In this document: positions 19,287-25,575 of the stretch, piece after piece
How positions within the stretch are numbered: position 1 is the first letter of the stretch
How the letters are laid out: every line of letters begins with the position of its first letter
Source: Phoronis ovalis
Lineage: Eukaryota > Phoronida > Phoronidae
Assembly: GCA_028565635.1 (NCBI GenBank)
Contig: JAOXYB010055945.1
Location: 1-25,575, forward strand
Length of the DNA: 25,575 nucleotides
Reading direction: 5' to 3'
Notes under the pieces: generated by a model
Told to the model about the DNA's origin: nothing
Databases searched by the model: none
The model's input: the letters and a program-made list of their open reading frames with translations, nothing else
Program-made: the position numbers and the translations under genes

Positions 19287-19989
19287 GTAAGTACAATGCT
19301 GTGCTGCCGCTCTGTTATTGAATTATGGTGACTAGTGCCATGTATTCGGCAAACTTATACATTACAGCATAAGGATACAATTGATTTTCCCATCTATCTC
19401 AATAGTAGCAGATTGTCTTCTAGATTGCCTTTCTAATCACCAATGAAAATAATCATGTCTCATGCCTACTCTTGATTTTTCATGCAGGCTTAGCCGATTA
19501 ATATTTGTGTGAACTCTTACAACAGACCAACAGGGGGAATTGGTAGGGAAATATGCAGATAAATTAGTGAAATTATCCCATCAAGTTTAGATAAAAATTA
19601 CTTTTTCAATTTTTTTTTTTTCACTTTGTGAAATTCTATTCTCCTTCAAATGGAATTTTCCTGTGGTTTCCCAAAGGCAAGAAAAAACAGAAAAGAGAAA
19701 ATGCTCATTATTATGCTCTAAGAACCATTAGTGGCTGATATTTTTTTATATGTCTATTCTTTTAGTTGAATTTTAGGTAGCTAAATAAAAAGATAGATTA
19801 ATAAAAATATACATTTTTGGACAGAAACTAATGTAAGGATTATAAAAAAATTCTTTACTTATCTGGCATATGATTGTGTTATTAGTAAGAAGACTATTTT
19901 GGATAATAACTCAGTTTTCCAAAACAACTTTCAAATAAGTCATTGTTACATTAAGATAATTAATTCCTTATTAGTATCTCCCTTTCCAG
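19287..19989 (+). other. Intron, 703 bp, nothing notable
   Basis: A phase-1 intron with donor GTAAGT and acceptor CTCCCTTTCCAG. It is AT-rich with a T run at 19611-19621; no exon or repeat seen. Confidence 0.75.
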
Positions 19990-20080
19990 TTGATCCAAAT
20001 TTCTCTTGGAGCACTGTTGACCTTGACAACCTTCCAAGAGATGTATCAAGCAAATACATTATCTGTGAAGAACTTGGCAG
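19990..20080 (+). CDS. Exon: Fn3-kinase linker and start of the kinase N-lobe
   Basis: A 91-bp exon, phase 1 in, phase 2 out. It encodes VDPNFSWSTVDLDNLPRD, then SSKYIICEELG and the first base pair of the next Ser codon (AG|T). YIICEELG is the beta-1 strand leading to the glycine-rich loop. The intron interrupts the G-x-G-x-x-G loop itself. The linker is acidic with a Trp, as seen before titin-family kinases. Confidence 0.93.
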
Positions 20081-20251
20081 GTATGTTTGAAGCTTTAATG
20101 TATAACTGGTTGCAATCAACAAAACAAGAAAATAGTTCATGCTGATAAAATACAAGTCAGCTTTCTACAACCTCTGTTTCTAATGGGAAGGTACTAGGTC
20201 TCATGTAGACATCTTCCTAGCAAAAGTTTTCAATACTGTATATTTTTTCAG

Positions 20252-20455
20252 TGGGTCTTTTGGTGTGGTTTACAGAGCAATAGAGCGGGCTACAGGCAAG
20301 ACATGGGCAGCTAAATTTATTAAATGTCGTACTAAAGCAGATAAAGAAGCAGTAATACATGAAATTGAAATAATGAACCAGTTACACCATCCAAAATTAA
20401 TGCAGTTACATGAAGCATTTGATCAGAAAGATGAAATGGTCATGATCTTGGAATT
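20252..20455 (+). CDS. Exon: kinase N-lobe (glycine loop, catalytic Lys, helix C)
   Basis: A 204-bp phase 2-2 exon. With the previous exon it forms the ATP-binding loop ELGSGSFGVVYRA. The catalytic lysine is in the beta-3 motif WAAKFIK, and the helix C glutamate is probably in VIHEIEIMNQLHHPKL. It ends at the hinge, EMVMILEF, split before V-S-G-G. EIEIMNQLHHPKLMQ closely matches the corresponding part of vertebrate smooth-muscle MLCK as I remember it. Nothing is missing for ATP binding. Confidence 0.95.
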
Positions 20456-21538
20456 GTAAGTTGTTTTAGCAGCACCTTTTTATTTCTGCTTATCCTTATA
20501 GGATATGCAGCCATTGCTGTGAACCTTGTGTGGTAAATACAATAATATCCTTGCTTAACCAAAATTCATGCAGCGCCATCTGCAGAAACACGTACACACT
20601 ACACAAATTAAATTTTCTTACTTGCAATCTCTTTCCTACAACACAAATTGAATTATGTCGCACTTAATTTAAAAAATTTTCATTTATGGCAGCTTGTCAT
20701 GACAGTTATGGCCTTGTTGCAGATTTGACAGTGTTTTGTTCAGAATGTCCCAATTTTAATATTTTTTATCAAGCAACACTTGACTGCTGAATTCTTGGAA
20801 AATAAAGAATTTCACTGTAAAGTTTCAAAGTATAATTCAAGTTGAAAACTATTAACCTCAGCTTTGTGATGCGATATGGGTGTTGGTACACTTTATGGTG
20901 CACGTATTGCAGTATGGGACATTGTTAGAGTGATTAATATCCAGTTTGTTAAGATAAAGATTGAATAAAATAAATATCAAGTAGAATTTTTTTTTTTTCG
21001 AAAATTATTTCAGCTCAGTGGTTCTTGGGCATTTGAGCCCCATATGACACACATATAAAGGCACTATTTGATAGACTATTAATATGTCAGGAGATTAGGT
21101 TTTGTGATTTGTGAAAACAATTAATTACAAAAACTGACACCCTTTTATGTACGGTAGTTTGAACTGATAGGTGCTAGGACCCAGAGGCAATTTTTAATAA
21201 TTGTGTGGTGATTATTGGCCATTTTCTTTTTACTTTGTTGTTTACATTGCATATATTTTCTACAGAAAAATTCTACATTCTGTTTGAAGCACATGATGAA
21301 GCATATTTAGCCTAAATCACTAATGTGTACAAATATCCCTGGTGTAAAAGTGTTGCCTCCAGTCCAGTGAACCAGTTTCATCTTTCTTTTATGTGTATAT
21401 AGTGAATTCGTCAATGAACTAGGAAAAATTGATTGTCTGTACAATTATAGAATTGGTTGTAATACCAGAATACAATCAAAAATACTCATGTCATTTTGTG
21501 GCATACTTTTGTCAACAGACATTTGTTTTGTCTTTCAG
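20456..21538 (+). other. Intron, 1.1 kb, nothing notable
   Basis: A phase-2 intron at the kinase hinge with donor GTAAGT and acceptor TTTGTCTTTCAG. It holds homopolymer T runs (20989-20998) but no repeat pairs or coding signature that I can see. Confidence 0.75.
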
Positions 21539-21680
21539 TGTGTCTGGTGGGGAATTATTTGAGAGACTTATTGATGCAGATTACCAGTTAACAGAGAAAG
21601 ATTGCATTCACTATATGAGGCAGATATGTCAAGGTGTTGCTCATATGCATAGGAATAACATCATACATTTGGATTTGAAG
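21539..21680 (+). CDS. Exon: kinase hinge to catalytic loop
   Basis: A 142-bp exon, phase 2 in, phase 0 out. It reads VSGGELFERLIDADYQLT (hinge and helix D), CIHYMRQICQGVAHMHRNN (helix E), and IIHLDLK, the start of the catalytic loop. The catalytic Asp is in L-D-L-K. The usual H-R-D Arg is Leu, the hallmark of MLCK, twitchin and DAPK-like kinases that do not need activation-loop phosphorylation. The donor GTGCATCA is weak; the next exon resumes with the expected P-E-N. Confidence 0.95.
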
Positions 21681-21865
21681 GTGCATCATAAATCAGTTGT
21701 ACCTAGAGATTTGGGTATTGTGATAAATTGGGCCGGTTTATACAATAATGAATACTTATTGGTTTTGCTTATGTATTTGACAAACTACTTGAATTTTATA
21801 TCTAAAAAGATTTCTAAATGGTAATCTTTAATAGGCTATGTCAATAGAATCATCATGATACTCCT

Positions 21866-22656
21866 AAAGCTTCGATTTGTATCACAGAGCTAACTTTTCT
21901 TGCTGCCATCATAATAGATTTTTAAAGTATATATCTTTATTGATTGTTATGCTTTTTTGGAATCCCCACTTATTTCTTTGAATAATGGCAACTTAGCAAT
22001 GACATTAAATAGTCTGCCAGCTTAAAACAAAAATGTGGTTTAGGTAGCAACTCCGGAACGAAAAAAGTTGTGTTATTAATACACCAAAAAATTGCCAAGT
22101 AAAGTTAGATATAAAAAAAATATATAAATTGGTCAAAAAATGACCTTACATCTTCAAAAGACTTAGTCCATTTATCCCCATGCTAACTGCTAAAATACTA
22201 AAATAATGTTTCTTAAAAAATATTGGATTTCATATGGAATGAATTGTACTTTCGGTTCTCCTAACGAGGTAATGAGGATGTCCTGCATCTGGTATTGTGA
22301 CATCCCAAGCAGAGTTTTCCCCAAAGAATAATGTTACTGCATTATTAGATTAGTTCTGTTTTATCTTTATTGAAATATACTGCAAAATGATTTCATAGGT
22401 ACTTTTCCTCATTTTTAATAGCCTCATAATTGTGAGAACATATCTGCACACAGTAAATTGGGAAAACAAATTAATCCTATTACTGTACAAAAATCCATTA
22501 TTAAAAAATCTTAGTTATGTTACAATTTTGGGATAAACTAACAGGCTCCAACACACTTGCATATACAAAGCTTCAATTTGTATCAAAGAGCTAACTTCTG
22601 GTTGCCATGGTAGCAGGTTTTTAAAGTATATATCTTTATTGATTGTTATGCTTTTT
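21866..22656 (+). repeat. Pair of ~91-bp direct repeats about 700 bp apart
   Basis: Bases 21866-21956 and 22567-22656 share AAAGCTTCRATTTGTATCA, RAGAGCTAACTTCT, TTGCCAT and a 36-bp identical stretch (TTTTTAAAGTATATATC...GATTGTTATGCTTTTT). The 610 bp between them has no recognisable coding potential. They may be two copies of a dispersed short element or the edges of a larger insertion. Confidence 0.8.
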
Positions 22657-22714
22657 ACCATCTAAACTTGCTATAAGGAACATTAGTTTTGTACTTATTG
22701 TTTACTGCGTTGTA

Positions 22715-22741
22715 ATATATATATATATATATATATATATA
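22715..22741. repeat. (AT)n microsatellite close to a kinase exon acceptor
   Basis: About 13 AT dinucleotides end 22 bp before the AG of the next exon, where the branch point and polypyrimidine tract normally sit. Length changes here would move the branch point. Confidence 0.85.
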
Positions 22742-22763
22742 ACAGCGTTATTCTTTATTTCAG

Positions 22764-22963
22764 CCCGAAAACATCCTTTGCACTACAAGAAACAGCAAAG
22801 ACATTAAATTGATTGACTTTGGTCTTTCGCAAAACATTGATCCCAATAAAGTCATTCAAGTTTTATTTGGTACTGCTGAGTTTGTAGCCCCAGAGGTGGT
22901 CAGCTATGAACCTGTCAGCTACTATAGTGATATGTGGTCATTAGGGGTGTTATCATTTACTCT
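22764..22963 (+). CDS. Exon: kinase PEN-DFG-activation segment-helix F
   Basis: A 200-bp exon, phase 0 in, phase 2 out. It begins PENILCTTRNSKDIK and then has LIDFGLSQ with the Mg-binding Asp. The activation segment VLFGTAEFVAPEV is of MLCK type (MLCK has GTPEFVAPE) and has the A-P-E anchor. YYSDMWSLGVLSFTL is helix F with the invariant Asp. The Asp-Phe-Gly is intact, unlike vertebrate titin kinase, which has Glu at that position. It should be an active Ser/Thr kinase. Confidence 0.96.
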
Positions 22964-24260
22964 GTGAGTATTTTTAGTATATTTCATGTCCTACAATATA
23001 TGCAGATTTGTTGTCAGTGTTTCAGAGTTCAAATGGATTTTAAATTGAGGTAACAAACGCGTTAATAATTACCTAGTATAAGGGAGCATAACATTTCATA
23101 AATGTAATTGGTGCTTAAAGCATCAAATCTTTGCATGTACAGTATGAGATGTAATGAAGTGTGCTTCTTTAAAATTGCATAACTGACAAATGAGCATTTC
23201 TCATTGTACCTTTTCACCTTATGATACTGACAACATTCAAAAATATTTGAGTGGAGCTATAAACACAATATTTAATGCATTTTGTAAATTTTGATGTTTT
23301 GTAGCTAGTGAGTGAAAAACAGATTTCATGAAAAGTAAAGTGTTCATGTTGACTGTAAAGCTTCATAATAGTAGTATTCAACTTAAACAAAATAAAGTTT
23401 GGAAACAATATAAATATGTGATCTCATATTTAAGACATCATATATGTGTTGGCTTATTTTAAGTGACCTAACTAAATTCAATTTGGCCACCATATTGTAA
23501 ATTGTAAGAAGATAGAGGATGATTATTATCTAATTTGTGGGGGCTAATCAGTACAGATTAACATAATTATTTAAATAACTTAATTGTTCTGTGGTAACTA
23601 GTGGTAGTTGTAATTAAAAATTAATTAATTAATTAGAATAACAGCTTTTTCCTGTGTGATTAGATCATAAATCCTTGACATATTTCAACTAGTTTTCAAT
23701 GACATGTTCTTTGTAAATGAGCTGATGATTTCCAATATGACACCATATACCTGTCAAGTCTCATTTTTTTAGCATGAGTCTCGTGTTTTGGAGCAGGATC
23801 TGCCTCCCAAAAAAAGCCTAAAATCTCATTTTTTTGTTATTTAATCATGGATTCTATAAAAATATTTCATAAAGGTGGGGATTAAAAAATTATTTTGAGG
23901 TGTGAAATCAACAGATTAAAATGTAATATAAAAGATAATCTCAGCTGGATTTTACTATTACTACTTAGTTTTAAATGAAAGGCAGCATTAAACAGATTAG
24001 TAAACTTTGATCTTTTGTTCACAGTCCCCTTGTGGCTTATTTTTTCAGCTTATTTTTTAATAAAATATTTTTTTTTTTAAATCATCAAAAATTACCGAAG
24101 AAGTTACATGTCATTCTGTAGTACCTACCAAACAAATTACCAGTGTTCATTATACTGTCTTCATTCAGTATAATATCAAATTAGAGCATGAATGTACTTC
24201 TAAATATAATATCTATGCTGTTATGTAACAAGTCTTGCTAATGAATATAATTTTTTTCAG
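22964..24260 (+). other. Intron, 1.3 kb, nothing notable
   Basis: A phase-2 intron with donor GTGAGT and acceptor ATTTTTTTCAG. It has simple AATT repeats near 23616-23636 and T or A runs, but no inverted or tandem structure that I can see. Confidence 0.75.
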
Positions 24261-24459
24261 TCTGACTGGCTTGTCCCCATTCATGGGAGATGATGATAAT
24301 GAAACATTTGCCAACATTACGGCAGTAGACTATGACTTCATAGCTGAGGAATGGGATAATATCTCCCCTGCAGCTAAAGATTTCATCACTAAATTGCTTA
24401 TTAAGGATGCAAGAAAACGATTAACTATCACTGAAGCTTTATCCCACCCATGGTTAAAT
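24261..24459 (+). CDS. Exon: kinase C-lobe end (helices G-I)
   Basis: A 199-bp exon, phase 2 in, phase 0 out. It reads LTGLSPFMGDDDNETFANI, AVDYDF, SPAAKDFITKLLIKDARKRL with the conserved Arg at the helix H-I turn, and EALSHPWLN, the end of the kinase fold. GLSPFMGDDDNET is almost the MLCK text (GLSPFMGDNDNET, from memory). The donor is GTAAGT. Confidence 0.95.
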
Positions 24460-24740
24460 GTAAGTAACAAAGTTTCTATAAAACTATTTCAATTTTGAAG
24501 AAGTTATGGCTGGAGGGTAATGTTTATTCGATGTTGCAGAGATTACAATCACTCCAGTTTATTTTTTGTCGAATTGCACTTCAAATATAACATGCTTTTA
24601 AAAGAATTGTATTGTGTGTTTGAGCTTTATCACAATCCATCATAACTGCAGTTACTGTAGTTGATTTCACTTGCGCTTTTTTGTGATCTTATTGCTGCTT
24701 CCTACTGCACTTCCTACTATGCTTGCCTAATGTTTTGCAG

Positions 24741-24773
24741 CCACGTCATGAAAGAAAAAATCGTGACAAGAAA
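24741..24773 (+). CDS. 33-bp micro-exon: basic spacer after the kinase
   Basis: A phase 0-0 exon, CCACGT...AAGAAA, coding PRHERKNRDKK. It is bounded by TTTTGCAG and GTAAGT. It sits between HPWLN and the regulatory tail. Seven of eleven residues are basic (eight with His). It can be skipped in frame. Its short length makes it easy to miss; the strong splice sites and phase fit are the evidence. Confidence 0.8.
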
Positions 24774-25329
24774 GTAAGTTGTGTCCCCAATGGCCTACAT
24801 ACAGTAACAAACCTCAATGACTGTTATTGCAAATTACCATAAACTATTTATTTTTTAAATTTGCAAAAAGATGGCATGATAATCACATCTAATCATTGTG
24901 TGGGTACTAATCTGAATGTGTAACTCTTATTTCTTTCTTAAATTAAGTATAATAAGAATAATTTGGGTTATTGTATTTTTTTAATTATTTAATTAGTTAA
25001 AAGACTAACAAAGTAGTGTTATTTCTTTTATGATTTTATACTTACTAGATAAAATTAACTTATTACTAGGTTTTATGCCTATAATTCTTTCAATAATCTA
25101 AACTTTTAATAAATCAGCTTTAGTGTGCATTATCATTATATTTTAATAAACAACAATTTATTATAAATAACACTATCAATTCAGGCTATATAGTTTGAAC
25201 TTTGCCAACTTTTTCTGTTACTAGTTAGTTGCTTAGCTCTTATTTATCATAGTTCAAATCATATGTTGTTACCAAAATACTCTTACTGAAATTATTTCCA
25301 GGTGTATAGACTTTGTGTATTTTATTCAG
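24774..25329 (+). other. Intron between micro-exon and tail exon, nothing notable
   Basis: A phase-0 intron, strongly AT-rich, with donor GTAAGT. No repeat or other exon recognised. Confidence 0.75.
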
Positions 25330-25410
25330 GGTACCTCAGAAAGCCACTTACTGGAAAGAACTCTTTCTGTTAACCAGCACAGGCGATATCTAGCCAGGAA
25401 AAGATGGAAG
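25330..25410 (+). CDS. Exon: start of autoinhibitory / calmodulin-binding tail
   Basis: An 81-bp phase 0-0 exon with acceptor TTTTATTCAG and donor GTAAGC. It codes GTSESHLLERTLSVNQ then HRRYLARKRWK. The last eleven residues resemble the MLCK segment K-K-Y-M-A-R-R-K-W-Q-K that begins the calmodulin-binding helix, and the H-R-R-Y of the titin kinase tail. The Trp would be the first calmodulin anchor; the second would lie in the next exon, outside the window. Confidence 0.85.
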
Positions 25411-25575
25411 GTAAGCAACCTTGTTTTTATATAATCTTTGTATTTCCCATTTATTGCACTGAGTGTTCTGAGGAAATTGTTGTTGGCTCATGAAACTGTG
25501 GCTTATTGTACCCCCAGCAGTAGGCTGGAGGTACTTTGGATTTACCCTGCAACTGCTGCCCCTGCAACTGCTGCC
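25411..25575 (+). other. Last, incomplete intron with a short tandem duplication at its end
   Basis: The donor GTAAGC opens an intron that runs off the window. The last ~30 bases are two tandem copies of CCCTGCAACTGCTGCC-like sequence, so a minisatellite may begin here. The remaining regulatory tail and any further Ig domains lie downstream. Confidence 0.65.

Larger units (their letters stand above)
21681..22763 (+). other. Intron splitting the catalytic loop (LDLK / PEN)
   Basis: A phase-0 intron of 1.08 kb with donor GTGCAT and acceptor TTCTTTATTTCAG. It contains two copies of a ~91-bp repeat (21866-21956, 22567-22656) and an (AT)n run at 22715-22741, 22 bp upstream of the splice acceptor. 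The open frame of the exon runs on to 21824, but that tail is not kinase-like. Confidence 0.8.

Noticed and set aside
21681-21824. Extension of the kinase exon past 21680
   Set aside because: After LDLK the frame loses all kinase similarity, and the next exon starts exactly with P-E-N in phase 0.

Overview
This window is an AT-rich piece of an animal nuclear genome. It holds the 3' half of one very large plus-strand gene of the titin / twitchin / myosin-light-chain-kinase (MLCK) family. I resolve 24 constitutive coding exons and one alternative terminal exon. All have GT-AG borders and matching intron phases. Splicing the 24 exons gives about 7.16 kb of coding sequence, roughly 2,385 residues. 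The gene's start lies upstream of base 1 and its end downstream of base 25575. I see no second gene on either strand.

Domain order from 5' to 3': C-terminal half of an Ig domain and a complete Ig (1449-1909); sixteen consecutive fibronectin type III (Fn3) domains with no Ig between them (4439-16170); two Ig domains (16197-17020 and 18389-18676); a seventeenth Fn3 (18966-19286); a short linker and a complete protein kinase domain over five exons (19990-24459); then a 33-bp micro-exon and a basic tail exon (24741-25410). The tail starts an MLCK-like autoinhibitory/calmodulin-binding segment cut by the window's last intron. The Ig-Fn3-kinase-basic tail order is that of MLCK, twitchin and titin. 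The kinase motifs (HLDLK catalytic loop, DFG, LFGTAEFVAPE, GLSPFMGDDDNE) look closest to true MLCK and it appears catalytically intact. The long Fn3 array is more like a giant sarcomeric scaffold.

Most module borders are phase-1 introns, so modules can be skipped or duplicated in frame. After Fn3-14, an exon at 12985-13157 splices in frame, adds 57 residues and stops; poly(A) signals follow. It would make a kinase-less isoform. The Fn3 array also shows an internal three-domain super-repeat, visible in its linkers.

The non-coding part is introns with several repeats: a 407-bp MITE with a perfect 8-bp target-site duplication (564-970), a 617-bp MITE with 19-bp inverted ends (7425-8041), a 136-bp hairpin (5743-5878), a CpG-rich island (9797-10035), a tandem array that copies a splice donor (10909-11122), a roughly 300-bp-unit satellite-like array (17193-18290) and a dispersed direct repeat (21866/22567). 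Low CpG outside the island, short exons, medium introns and MITE content suggest a marine invertebrate (deuterostome, lophotrochozoan or cnidarian). I cannot name the species.
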